NCBI GenBank assembly: GCA_964541755.1
Contig: CAZIRF010000030.1
Location: 1-35,268, forward strand
From: CAZIRF01 sp964541755
GTDB taxonomy: Bacteria > Spirochaetota > Spirochaetia > Treponematales > Breznakiellaceae
Direction of reading: 5' to 3'
Length of the DNA stretch: 35,268 nt
The translations under genes were made by a program, and so were the position numbers. The notes under the pieces are model-generated. The model was not told the DNA's origin, searched no databases, and saw only the letters and a list, made by a program, of their open reading frames with translations. Shown one piece after another: positions 23,923-32,544 of the stretch (position 1 is the stretch's first letter; every line of letters begins with the position of its first letter).

Positions 23923-25728
23923 ATGCAAGCAGTCATTCTGGCCGCCGGAATGGGCAATCGCCTAGGAAAATATACAAAAAACAACACCAAGTGCATGCTC
24001 GAGATAAACGGCCGTACCCTGGCCGCGCGCGCCCTCGATGCCCTCGTCGACAATGGTATTCCCCGCTGCATCATTGTCGCCGGTTATCAAAAAGACAATC
24101 TGGTCCAACATATCGGACATCGGTGGAAAGGCATGGAGATAGTCTGGATATTCAATGATATCTATGACAAGACGAACAACATATACTCACTCTGGCTCGC
24201 GCGCGACTGGCTCCTCAAAGACGACACCCTTCTTCTCGAGAGCGATCTCATATTTGAAGACAAGATTATCAAACAACTCCTCGACAAGCCCGACGCCAAC
24301 TTGGCGGTAGTCGATCGCTATGAATCATGGATGGATGGAACCGTTGTAAAAATAGCAGACGATCAAACAATCCTGCGCTTTGTTCCCAAAAAAGATTTCA
24401 ATTACTGCGAAGCAGAGAGCTACTATAAAACGGTCAACATCTACAAATTCTCGCGCAGCTTTCTCGAGAACACCTACGTCCCATTTCTCGAGGCCTACGC
24501 AAAGGCAATGGGGCAAAACGAATACTACGAGCAGGTATTGAAGGTAATCGCGAGCCTCGAGACAAATGAACTCAAAGCCCTCTGTCTCGATGGCCAGCGC
24601 TGGTACGAAATTGACGACATCCAGGACAAGGACATTGCCGAAGCCCTCTTTTGCAATTCCGCAGCCGATGAACTCGCCGCCCTCCAAAAACGCTACGGCG
24701 GATACTGGCGCTTTCCCAAGCTCCTCGACTTCTGCTACTTGGTAAACCCCTGGTTCCCCGTCCCGCTCCTCAAAGAAGAACTCAAGGCCAGCTTCGACGT
24801 TCTCTTGGCAGATTACCCCTCGGGGCAATCCATCCAGAACCTGCTCGCCGCAAAGCTCTTTTCCGTTGACGAAGAACACATCCTTGTTGGAAACGGCGCC
24901 GCCGAATTGATTCGAGCCCTGGACAAATCCCTCGAAGGCTCGGTGGGCTGCATATACCCAACCTTTAACGAATACCCCGAAAGCCTCTCTTCACACGAGA
25001 TAGTCCCTCTTGTTCCGCAGGACTTCCACTACGGCGCAAAGGAACTCATTCTGTGGATGGAGCGATGCGACAACCTTGTTCTCATCAATCCGGACAACCC
25101 CTCGGGTAACTGCGTATCAAAGGATGACATCCTCGCCCTTTTGGAAAAAATCAAGGGAAGCGGCAAGCGCCTCGTACTCGACGAATCCTTCATGGACTTT
25201 ACAGAAGACGCGGAACAGCAAAGCATCTTCTCCCGGGAGCTGCTCGATCGCTACCCGGAACTGCTGATTATCAAGAGCATCAGCAAAAGCTACGGCGTCC
25301 CGGGCATTCGACTTGGTGTTGCGGCCTCCAGCGACAGCGCTCTGATACTACGCATGAAAAAAGAACTCACCATCTGGAACATCAATTCCTTCGGCGAGTT
25401 CTTCCTGCAAATTATCGGCAAGTATCGCAAAGAGTACGCAAAGGCCTGCCAGTCGATCATCGCAGAGCGTACCCGTTTCGTCAAAGAACTATCGTCAATA
25501 CCGTGGCTCGATATTCTGCCATCCCAAGCAAACTACCTCATGTGCCACATTACCGCTTCCATGGATGCCGCGACTTTGGCACAAGAACTCCTGTCCAAAC
25601 ATCGCATCCTCATAAAAGATCTTTCGGGGAAAAAGGGCATCCCCGACAGCAAGTGGATTCGCATAGCGGTACGCAACCGGCAAGACAATGACCGCCTGCT
25701 ACAGGCGCTGCGGGGAATGGGGGAATAA
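23923..25728 (+). CDS. Fused sugar/choline-type nucleotidyltransferase and class I aminotransferase, 601 aa
   Basis: Two enzymes in one chain. Residues ~1-245 form a LicC/GlmU-like nucleotidyltransferase: MQAVILAAGMGNRLGKYTKN nucleotide loop, then LLESDLIFED, the Asp metal site, and YEIDDIQDKDIAEAL near the end of the domain. Residues ~265-600 are a fold-type I aminotransferase related to histidinol-phosphate aminotransferases. NPDNPSGN binds the cofactor, D420 (VLDESFMDF) is the pyridine-nitrogen aspartate and K455 (SISKSYGVPGIRLG) the Schiff-base lysine. The chain presumably makes, and activates with CTP or another nucleotide, a small amino-alcohol-type head group for lipids or glycans. The logic resembles the PntC-aminotransferase fusions of phosphonate synthesis, but those use a different aminotransferase class and no pepM/ppd gene is present. 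Shine-Dalgarno AGGAGAAGG precedes the ATG. Confidence 0.88.
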   Translation: MQAVILAAGMGNRLGKYTKNNTKCMLEINGRTLAARALDALVDNGIPRCIIVAGYQKDNLVQHIGHRWKGMEIVWIFNDIYDKTNNIYSLWLARDWLLKDDTLLLESDLIFEDKIIKQLLDKPDANLAVVDRYESWMDGTVVKIADDQTILRFVPKKDFNYCEAESYYKTVNIYKFSRSFLENTYVPFLEAYAKAMGQNEYYEQVLKVIASLETNELKALCLDGQRWYEIDDIQDKDIAEALFCNSAADELAALQKRYGGYWRFPKLLDFCYLVNPWFPVPLLKEELKASFDVLLADYPSGQSIQNLLAAKLFSVDEEHILVGNGAAELIRALDKSLEGSVGCIYPTFNEYPESLSSHEIVPLVPQDFHYGAKELILWMERCDNLVLINPDNPSGNCVSKDDILALLEKIKGSGKRLVLDESFMDFTEDAEQQSIFSRELLDRYPELLIIKSISKSYGVPGIRLGVAASSDSALILRMKKELTIWNINSFGEFFLQIIGKYRKEYAKACQSIIAERTRFVKELSSIPWLDILPSQANYLMCHITASMDAATLAQELLSKHRILIKDLSGKKGIPDSKWIRIAVRNRQDNDRLLQALRGMGE

Positions 25729-25763
25729 AACCCACACACATTCCTCCCCAAACATGATACGGC

Positions 25764-26680
25764 CTACTTCATGTTTTTCTTTTTACGCTCTTCGGCTTGG
25801 GCACGGATGGATTGGGCAAAGGCGGGGTAGAGAACGAGTACTTCCTCGAAGTCGCTCTTGGACAGGGAGTAGAGGTCACAGTAACCGACGGCGCGAATCG
25901 AGGCGCCAACCGCCTCCATCTTGCCGCGATGCTGCGCCTTTGCAGAATCGAGGTTCGCGATAAGCGACGCAATATTACCGATAATGAAACCGAACATCCC
26001 CACGCCCACCAGCTCGGCCATTATCGTGTACCCCAACTGGACCGCGCTCGTGCGGTCGGGCACAATGTCCCCATAGCCAATCGTCGCGATGGTCGTTACC
26101 GTCCAGTAAAGGGCCTGCAGCCAGGCCAGGCCCGGCCGCTCGGCCAGCGGGATGGCCCCGATGTACAGGAAGCCACAGGAAATCAAATGGCTTGCAACCG
26201 CCAGCCAAAAGAGCATTTTTACCAGACGGGCCGGCCCGAAAGCGGCCTGATCGGGGAGTACCGCAAAAAGATTCTTGCTTGCCGCGGGCAGTTTTATCAG
26301 CCTTGAGAGAACGAGGAATACAGGCAAAGTGCCGCCGGAAAGGACGCCGCCCAGCAAGAGGAGATCCGCCGCTAGGGGCGCCAGGGCGGCGAGAAGGTCA
26401 AGGGGAAAAAACGACGGATATAGCGCCACGCAATACGCCCGCGGTCGCGCACCTCTTCGCGCTGTTCGACATAGGCACAATTGAAGCGAAACGCAATATC
26501 GGCGAGAAAGAGCACATCCACCACGAGGGCCGGCACCAAATACCAGGCACGAAGCAGCGCGCCAAAGGCCACGGCCAAGGGCCCCACGATCAGGGACAGA
26601 ACTGCCGCTGCAAAAACCGCGAGTTCCCATGCCGTTCGCACACGCCCCTGGGCGCGAACAGGAGCCAACTTGTATCTCAT
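25764..26680 (-). pseudogene. SthK-like cyclic-nucleotide-gated channel gene: frameshifted and missing its regulatory domain
   Basis: Reads as a six-helix potassium-type channel close to the spirochaete channel SthK. MRYKLAPV starts at 26680, with an S1-S3 region. The frame breaks in a run of six Ts (26411-26406 on the minus strand). One extra T would join RYIRRFFPL to DLLAALAPLA and give 305 residues. The pore is intact: LYWTVTTIATIGYGDIVP, then an S6 (GMFGFIIGNIASLIANLDSA). After the start of the C-linker (HRGKMEAV) the protein jumps straight to CDLYSLSKSDFEEVLVLYP. That segment is the last strand and C-helix of a cyclic-nucleotide-binding domain, so about 150 residues seem lost at about 25895-25910. 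A pore-only gene, if the frameshift is an assembly error, is the alternative. Confidence 0.8.
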
Positions 26681-26760
26681 GCCTTGAGTATACACAAAGG
26701 GCCCCTATGGCTCCAGATCTACGGTTGGCGTCAAAACCGGATACCCTTCAAGATAAACTA

Positions 26761-27141
26761 TCATTCGGGGAGGAATTTTATTAGGTCCAAGCCATGTATG
26801 AATTTGTAGTGCTTGTCATTCGCTGTAAGCAAGGTCTCTCCGGTTTGAATAACCGTTGCAGCGATCAAAGCATCTGCAAGCATCATGGAATGGCTCAACA
26901 CATACTCCTGTACCAAGTAAAGGGCGCGTGATGATATATCTTCATCAATTTGTATGACCGGAACCTTCCATATACGCAATTGACGTAAAAAGGACTTCAT
27001 CTCCTCTTTGTTCCTCATCCCCTGCATTAGTTCCATACACGTAGCGGCTGTAATCGAGAACGGCACTGCTTCTTCAACAATGATTCGGGCACGCTCATTT
27101 CCCCGCAAATACCAGATGAGTACATCAGTATCAATTATCAA
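26761..27141 (-). CDS. VapC-type PIN-domain toxin, 126 aa
   Basis: A PIN-domain RNase toxin of the VapC family, usually cutting tRNA or rRNA. IIDTDVLIWYLRG at the N-terminus carries the first acidic residue, ATCMELMQGM the second, and LADALIAATVIQTGETLLTA plus ANDKHY the C-terminal acidic cluster. I chose TTG at 27141 because GAGGA lies seven bases upstream and the frame overlaps the antitoxin stop by a few bases. No closer ATG or GTG precedes the motif. Partner: the Phd-like antitoxin upstream. It sits between the broken channel gene and the cyclase gene. Confidence 0.88.
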   Translation of the reverse strand: MIIDTDVLIWYLRGNERARIIVEEAVPFSITAATCMELMQGMRNKEEMKSFLRQLRIWKVPVIQIDEDISSRALYLVQEYVLSHSMMLADALIAATVIQTGETLLTANDKHYKFIHGLDLIKFLPE

Positions 27142-27373
27142 AACGGCGTCCTCTACGAAGACTGCGTACCTCTTCCTCGACTGAATACGCTGTATCGTGA
27201 TTCTTCCATAAACCGAATATGGATTGTTCACTGTCTTCGATTTCGGGAGCTTCCCAAGGAATGAGCTTGGCCAGGGGTTTGCCTCTATACGTAATCGTAA
27301 CTTCTTGACCAACAGCCACCTGTTCCAGAATGCGGCCAGGTTGAATCCGGAGTTCTTTCGTACTCGCTTCCAT
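27131..27373 (-). CDS. Phd/VapB-type antitoxin, 80 aa
   Basis: Antitoxin of the PIN toxin, with which it overlaps by 11 bases. It has the Phd-like DNA-binding N-terminus with the ELRIQPGRILEQVAVGQEV pattern and ITYRGKPLAKLIP, followed by an acidic/flexible toxin-binding tail ending RRGRRFDN. ATG at 27373 has GAGGAG six bases upstream. Members of this family bind the operator of their own operon, and a tandem operator is visible just upstream. Confidence 0.85.
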   Translation of the reverse strand: MEASTKELRIQPGRILEQVAVGQEVTITYRGKPLAKLIPWEAPEIEDSEQSIFGLWKNHDTAYSVEEEVRSLRRGRRFDN

Positions 27374-27388
27374 ATCCTGCTCCTCTTT

Positions 27389-27430
27389 GTATACACTTCA
27401 TAGTATACACTTTACGCCCTAAATCAACAA
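27389..27430 (-). promoter_or_regulatory. Promoter and tandem operator of the vapBC operon
   Basis: Minus strand TTGTTG (27430-27425), 17 bases, TATACT (27407-27402). Two direct copies of GTATACACT (plus-strand reading) at 27389-27397 and 27403-27411, 14 bases apart, one over the -10 box. This is a typical arrangement for autorepression by the antitoxin. Confidence 0.65.
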
Positions 27431-27605
27431 CAAGATAGCACTAAATACGACAGCTCATTGATATTCCGCTTTGCAATCCTGGTTTATTTTTCACTGCTCA
27501 TTTGCCCGTACTGGTGCTATACTTCATTTTACATTTTTAAACAATGAAAAAAAGCAATTCAAAGGGGACTGTCCATACTGTGTCCACACAGACAGGGAGG
27601 CTGCG
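27431..27605 (+). promoter_or_regulatory. A+T-rich leader of the cyclase gene
   Basis: A TGC-TATACT extended -10 box at 27515-27523 is the best promoter, with no good -35. It is followed by about 80 bases with A-rich patches and then GGGAGG at 27594-27599 before ATG at 27606. Nothing else recognised. Confidence 0.4.
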
Positions 27606-29165
27606 ATGCATACCGGAACGGTGATTCAAGAGCTGGTACGTACGACCGGGCTTTTATCCAGGGACATGAATAAAAATTCCGTGAGCCGCAGTATCGTGGA
27701 GCAGGCCCAAGATGTAACAAAGTCCGATATTGCCGCGCTGTATGTGTTTGTGGAGCAGCAAAGCAGGTTCCCTCTTGTCCACAATAGAGGCCGTTTTGAC
27801 ATACCAAACGCCTTGCTCGCCAATGCCGAAACCCCCGCATTCCTGCTGGAATCCCGCGAAACCCTGGTTTTGACCAATCGGGAGGGCACATTCTTTCATG
27901 ACCTGCTCTTGCACCCGGACATGGAGTCCGGCATCGCGGCGCCGCTGTACAATCAGCAGGGATTTTCCGGCTTTCTTGTCGTAAATTCGCGACATCCCCA
28001 ACATTATGGCCGCGATCGCTTTTCCTTTATGGACTCCTTCAGCCGTATGGCGAGCGGCCTCTTGAGCAACATCGATTTGTTTCAGGAATTGAAGGACCGT
28101 CTGCGCGAAATTGAAGCCCTGGAGCGGTATCAGAACAACGTCTTCACCTCGATGAACAATCTCCTGCTTACCCTCGATGAGTCCGGGAAAATCCACTACT
28201 TCAACGAAAGCGCCGCGGAAAACCTGGGGTTGACGCAGGCCGATATCGAAACAGACTTCTCCACCCGCTTCACGGGCAAGCTGGACAAGCGGGTGTTCAA
28301 GCAAATACAGAAGGTAAGCGAAAGCGGAAAACCGGTGGCCGGGCTGGAAGGCATATTCCAGAATGGCGAACGAGAGATGGACTACTCCATGAATATCGCA
28401 CCCCTTTTGGGCAGCAGGGGCAAGTACGAAGGCCTCACGCTTATCTTGAGCAATCAAACCAACGAACGGCAACTCAAGAGCCAAGTGGATATGGCAGTGG
28501 AAGATCGCCGCCTTATCAAGGACATGTTCAGCCGCTACCTGTCCGAAGACATCGTGCATCAACTCATGCTCAATCCCGCGAACGTCCATTTGGGCGGCGA
28601 AAAAAAGGACGCCACCATTTTCTTCGCGGACATCTGCGGGTACACCTCGTTCAGCGAGGGCAAGGAACCCGAGTACATAGTGGAAGTCTTGAACGAGTTC
28701 TTCTCTGTAAGCCTCGAAGTGGTCATCAAGTATGGCGGCTATATCGACAAGCTCATCGGCGACTGCATCATGGCCGCCTTCGGGGTCCCCATGGGGAAGG
28801 GTGATGCCGATGCCATCAACGCCGTATCCTGCGCGGTAGAGATTCAAGACCTCGTTCGGGACAAAAACAGGACCTTCTTCAAAGGGCAAGCCGAACACCT
28901 GCGCCTGAGCATCGGTATGAACTCCGGGCCGGTTATTGTGGGAAATTTGGGCAGCACCCGTCGCATGGATTACTCGGTGATATCCGACACGGTTAATGTG
29001 GCTGCCCGTCTGGAAGGCGTCGCCACCGCCGATGACATCATTATATCTGCCGCCACACGGGACATCATTGGCGATCATTTCAGGTTGAAGGAACTGCCGC
29101 CAGTAAAAGTAAAGGGCAAGGAAAAACCCATTACCATCTTCAATGTATTGGGCATTCGCGCATAA
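27606..29165 (+). CDS. GAF-PAS class III adenylate/guanylate cyclase, 519 aa
   Basis: A soluble sensor cyclase. A GAF-like domain (about residues 20-165) is followed by a PAS-like domain (about 175-300) and a class III catalytic domain (about 315-515). Metal-binding D342 (FADICGYTSFSE) and D386 (LIGDCIMAAFGVP) are present. So are substrate-side K in YIDKLIGD and the SDTVNVAARLEG segment with the transition-state Asn and Arg. The Lys/Asp pair fits ATP, so it probably makes cAMP. GGGAGG five bases upstream selects ATG at 27606 over upstream in-frame codons. It forms an operon with the HEAT-repeat gene (18-base gap). The neighbouring channel gene that could have answered cAMP is broken. Confidence 0.92.
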   Translation: MHTGTVIQELVRTTGLLSRDMNKNSVSRSIVEQAQDVTKSDIAALYVFVEQQSRFPLVHNRGRFDIPNALLANAETPAFLLESRETLVLTNREGTFFHDLLLHPDMESGIAAPLYNQQGFSGFLVVNSRHPQHYGRDRFSFMDSFSRMASGLLSNIDLFQELKDRLREIEALERYQNNVFTSMNNLLLTLDESGKIHYFNESAAENLGLTQADIETDFSTRFTGKLDKRVFKQIQKVSESGKPVAGLEGIFQNGEREMDYSMNIAPLLGSRGKYEGLTLILSNQTNERQLKSQVDMAVEDRRLIKDMFSRYLSEDIVHQLMLNPANVHLGGEKKDATIFFADICGYTSFSEGKEPEYIVEVLNEFFSVSLEVVIKYGGYIDKLIGDCIMAAFGVPMGKGDADAINAVSCAVEIQDLVRDKNRTFFKGQAEHLRLSIGMNSGPVIVGNLGSTRRMDYSVISDTVNVAARLEGVATADDIIISAATRDIIGDHFRLKELPPVKVKGKEKPITIFNVLGIRA

Positions 29166-29183
29166 GAAGAGGGGGAATACAGT

Positions 29184-31556
29184 ATGGATACATTAATCAC
29201 ATTTTTGGGAAGTTTACCGGTATGGACCTGGATCATCGCGGGGGCCGTAGTCCTGTGTGTCGCAGCAGCCCTGTGGATTGCACAGGTTCTGCGGCTGCGA
29301 CGTTTCCGCGCAGAACTGGATCGCAATCTGTTCAAGGTCCTGCAGTCGGCACTGCGAAAGCCCAAACTGCTCCGCCACATAAAGGAATCAATATCCGCTC
29401 ATGGCCTGCGCGCCCTCGCCCTCTCCTGCCCGGGAGAAACCTTTGACGCAGCGGCAAACCTCGCACTGTTTCCGGAATCACTGGACGAAATACGGGAGAT
29501 AGCCGGGGACCCCGAATGGACCGCACGCTACTACGCCATCAATCTCCTCCTGCACGACGATTCGGATCGCTCCTTCCGCACACTCCTGGACGCCCTGTCA
29601 GATTCCCACCCCCTCATCCGTAAAACCGTCTTGAGCGGCCTGCCCGCCGCGCGCGTGGAGGATATGTACGAGCGCCTGCACACGGCCTTGATAAACGACC
29701 CGGTCTTTGAAGTGCGGGAAGCGGCCTGGAACCGCATCAGCGAAGAGTTCGCAGACCGCTACACCCTCGAAGCCGAAAAGCTGGACAGCATCGGTATGTA
29801 CCATGTCTTGGACTTTTTGGATTCCTCGCGCGATGAACACCTCAACCTGGCTATCTCCCTTCTGGATGGTGAAAACCTGGAATTGCGCTATTCTGCCGCC
29901 GTTTTTTTGAGCCAGTGCAACTGGCTGCAAAAAACCCTCAACGATGCGGAACTTGGCGACCAGGAAGATTTCAGACGGCGGCTGCGCCTCCTGTCCAATG
30001 CGGCAGAGGTTCAGGTATTTGATTTCATCGAACACACGGCAGCAAAGCCCGGCAGCCTCATGCTGGCCATGCACATACTCGAACAAAGGGGGGATGCCTC
30101 TCTTGTTCCGGTGATTGTAGAGAAGGCCTTTTCGGCCGCCGGCAGCACATCCGCCAGCGGCAACAGCGAAACCCTTTGGAAAGAGGGCGTTTTATTGCTC
30201 AACACACGACATACCGAGCGGGGCCTTCTCCTCTTGACCAAAGAACTCGACCGCAACAGGTACAACGACAAACACATCCGCTTCCTCTTGAAGGAACTGC
30301 GGCTTGTCGACGATCAGCGTATTGCAAACACGCTCATGCAATTGCTGCAAGATAGCGCATTCACCGCCCGGGACGCCCTCATCGAAGCGGCCGCCCGCAT
30401 GGAGATTGGCCTGCTCGTACCATCCTTCAAAAGAATTTTGCAAGCGGGCCGGAAGAGCTACCCGCACGCGGTACGCATAAGCGCCTTGAAGATACTGGCC
30501 GCCAGCCGTCTGCCGTACATGGTTCAGATGATACTGGAAATGCTGCCCACCCTGCCCCTTGACGAGGCGCGGGACTTTGCCGCCATTTTGAAAGACTACG
30601 CCAACGAGGATTTCTCGCGGCGCATCGATCGCCTCTTGGAACAGCCGGATGGAAAAATACGCGCGGCCATTCTCTCATCCATCCCCCTAGACGAAAAGAA
30701 GCGCATCATCAAGGTCATTCGCGTTGCGGTAAAGGATGTGGAACCGGAGGTCCGTATCGCCGCCGTCTGGGCCCTCATCGAAATAGAGGAAACAAAGACG
30801 CTCAACCAGAGCCTAGACCTTCTGCGCGACCCGGTTGCCAAAGTGCGGGAAGCCGCAGCGCGTGCGATGGGGCGCTTTGGGTCGGAAAAAACACTCGACC
30901 AGCTCTTCGCTGTCTTGCAGGACGAAAACGAAGTAAGGGATGTTCGTCTGGCAGCCATCCACGGGATGGGGGAATCGGACAACGCACACGCCGTGGAACT
31001 CCTCTTGTCGCTCCTTCACGCAGGAAACATCGACAAAGCCCTTAATTCGGCAGTATTCGAGGCTCTCTCAAGCCGCCCGGTAAAGGAGCGCATCGGCTTC
31101 TTGCTGGAGTTCATGAAAGACAGCGAGGCGGAAACAAGGGACAATATTGTGCAGGTCTTTGTGCAGATGGGACAGGAAGTGGAAAGCGCTGTCAGCGACT
31201 TGCTGGAAGAGGACATCCAAGGCTTGAAACCATACCTGGTAGAGATACTCGAACAGACCGGCTTTATCGAGAGCGTTATCCGCCGTCTGGGAAACCGCGA
31301 TCCGCGCCTTCGCATCAGTGCCGCCAATTTTCTGGCAAAGGTAGGCAGCCTTTCGGCCTTTAGAGGCATTGTCCTTGCCGCCCGCGACCCGGATGAAGAG
31401 GTGCGGGTACAGGTTACCAAGGCCCTAGAATACCTCGCCAGCGAAAGCGGCCGCGAAATCCTGCACCACTTGCAAGAAGACCCCCAGCCGCGGGTACGCC
31501 GCTACACCGCCTGGGCCCTGCAACGCCTTGAAGCCCGCGCCATGCAGGACAGATAA
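29184..31556 (+). CDS. Membrane-anchored HEAT-repeat protein, 790 aa
   Basis: An N-terminal transmembrane helix (WTWIIAGAVVLCVAAALWIA, about residues 13-32) is followed almost entirely by HEAT-like helical repeats. Examples are EVRIAAVWALIEIEET, KVREAAARAMGRFGSE, VRDVRLAAIHGMGESDN and PRVRRYTAWALQRLEAR. HEAT solenoids bind proteins. I infer a cytoplasmic scaffold tethered to the membrane; no catalytic motif is visible. It follows the cyclase gene by 18 bases and has its own Shine-Dalgarno GAGGGGGA. It probably acts in the same pathway, for example as a cyclase anchor or a cAMP-linked adaptor. Confidence 0.85.
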   Translation: MDTLITFLGSLPVWTWIIAGAVVLCVAAALWIAQVLRLRRFRAELDRNLFKVLQSALRKPKLLRHIKESISAHGLRALALSCPGETFDAAANLALFPESLDEIREIAGDPEWTARYYAINLLLHDDSDRSFRTLLDALSDSHPLIRKTVLSGLPAARVEDMYERLHTALINDPVFEVREAAWNRISEEFADRYTLEAEKLDSIGMYHVLDFLDSSRDEHLNLAISLLDGENLELRYSAAVFLSQCNWLQKTLNDAELGDQEDFRRRLRLLSNAAEVQVFDFIEHTAAKPGSLMLAMHILEQRGDASLVPVIVEKAFSAAGSTSASGNSETLWKEGVLLLNTRHTERGLLLLTKELDRNRYNDKHIRFLLKELRLVDDQRIANTLMQLLQDSAFTARDALIEAAARMEIGLLVPSFKRILQAGRKSYPHAVRISALKILAASRLPYMVQMILEMLPTLPLDEARDFAAILKDYANEDFSRRIDRLLEQPDGKIRAAILSSIPLDEKKRIIKVIRVAVKDVEPEVRIAAVWALIEIEETKTLNQSLDLLRDPVAKVREAAARAMGRFGSEKTLDQLFAVLQDENEVRDVRLAAIHGMGESDNAHAVELLLSLLHAGNIDKALNSAVFEALSSRPVKERIGFLLEFMKDSEAETRDNIVQVFVQMGQEVESAVSDLLEEDIQGLKPYLVEILEQTGFIESVIRRLGNRDPRLRISAANFLAKVGSLSAFRGIVLAARDPDEEVRVQVTKALEYLASESGREILHHLQEDPQPRVRRYTAWALQRLEARAMQDR

Positions 31557-31559
31557 GAA

Positions 31560-31585
31560 GCCGGGGCCCCGGCAAAATGGCCGGG
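31560..31585. terminator. GC palindromes between HEAT gene and amidohydrolase remnant
   Basis: GCCGGGGCCCCGGC (31560-31573) is self-complementary and also CCCGGC-AAAATG-GCCGGG can form. A possible bidirectional terminator for convergent genes; no T-run. Confidence 0.4.
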
Positions 31586-31617
31586 CTCGACCCCCTCCAC
31601 CTTGCCCGCCCGTCCCT

Positions 31618-32184
31618 CTATGTTGCCCGCCGTGAGAAGAGGCCGCGCAACAGGAGGCTCCCCATCCCCTGGCCGTTCTTCCAGGGTTTGCCGCCAAGGA
31701 AGAGACCCTGTACCGGTATGGCGCCAATCTCGCCCACCGGCACGGCCAGGGGGTCCCGTGCCAGCAGGACCATATCAGCCATTTTACCCTCTTCAAGGCT
31801 CCCGCGCTCCTTTTCATCAAAGCTCCCGTACGCCGCGTTCCGCGTAAAGAGGTCCAGTGCAGACTGTACGTCCAGCGATTCGGAGGCGACATAGTGATTA
31901 CACGCTGTCTGGATGGAAGCAAGGGGATTTGGGATGGTGCAGGGGCCGTCTGATCCGCCGGTCATGATGATACCCGCTTCCTTGAAGGTCTTGAGGGGCG
32001 ACAGGCGGTACGCACGCTCGCCCAGAATCTTCTCGAGGTAGGGCAGCGGCTCGAGGGGCCAGTCGATAAAGGCCGGCGGCAGGGCATCACCCACAAAGGC
32101 AATACGCCCCCCCTTCTCGACCAAAAAGCGCGCACGGCTCCCCTTCGCATCACAGCTAACAATATTGCCCTCGTAGACTTTCAT
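31618..32184 (-). pseudogene. YtcJ-type amidohydrolase with the central barrel deleted, 188 aa in frame
   Basis: Starts like a full-length amidohydrolase (MKVYEGNIVSCDAKG, VEKGGRIAFVGDALP). At about residue 37 it jumps to the C-terminal part: IDWPLEPLPYLEKILGERA, GGSDGPCTIPNPLASIQTAC with the last metal Asp, SFDEKERGSLEEGKMADMVL and the closing beta-sandwich strands. Members of this family are normally 530-550 residues. Here the metal-binding HxH, the carboxylated-Lys region and the middle of the barrel are absent, so it cannot be an active hydrolase. The frame is kept across the junction (PPAF-IDWP), and the AGGAG and ATG at 32184 are intact, so a stub may still be made. A dedicated short protein is unlikely, since the core fold is lost. 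Confidence 0.82.
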
Positions 32185-32224
32185 GACTGCTCCTTGAACC
32201 CACAGCATAACATGAGTTTTTGCA

Positions 32225-32260
32225 TTGACCAGGAATTATTCTATGTATTATTATACATAG
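32225..32260 (+). promoter_or_regulatory. Promoter and palindromic operator of the Phd/RelE module
   Basis: TTGACC at 32225-32230, 18 bases, TATTAT at 32249-32254. A perfect palindrome CTATGTAT-TATT-ATACATAG at 32241-32260 covers the -10 box, just where an autoregulating antitoxin would bind. Confidence 0.75.
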
Positions 32261-32271
32261 AGGAGAACATC

Positions 32272-32544
32272 ATGCTTGTAGAGACCGACAGAATCATTCC
32301 CATTACAAAGCTGCAAAAGGAACTGACAAAAACTGTCCGGCAATTGTCCGAAAGCGGTGAAGCGGTCTATATCGTGAAAAACAATACGATGGAAGCGGTC
32401 ATTCTTCCCTTTGAAGAATACAAAAAATTAATGGATATGGAAGAGATGTATGAGTATTTCGAAATCGAGGATCATATAGCCGCCAGAATGGAACATTACA
32501 ATGCATCGAAAAATATAGACTGGGATTCCATAAAGAGTGAATGA
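32272..32544 (+). CDS. Phd/YefM-type antitoxin, 90 aa
   Basis: Antitoxin paired with the RelE-like toxin that overlaps it by ATGA. The N-terminus MLVETDRIIPITKLQKELTK and VKNNTMEAVILPFEEYKKLM are typical of the Phd/YefM DNA-binding fold. The acidic tail (EIEDHIAARMEHYNASKNID) would wrap the toxin. ATG at 32272 follows GAGGAG by six bases. The operator palindrome lies immediately upstream. Confidence 0.88.
   Translation: MLVETDRIIPITKLQKELTKTVRQLSESGEAVYIVKNNTMEAVILPFEEYKKLMDMEEMYEYFEIEDHIAARMEHYNASKNIDWDSIKSE

Noticed and set aside
23923..25728. PntC phosphonate-type fusion
   Set aside because: The aminotransferase half is class I (HisC-like), not the class V type, and no pepM or ppd gene is nearby.
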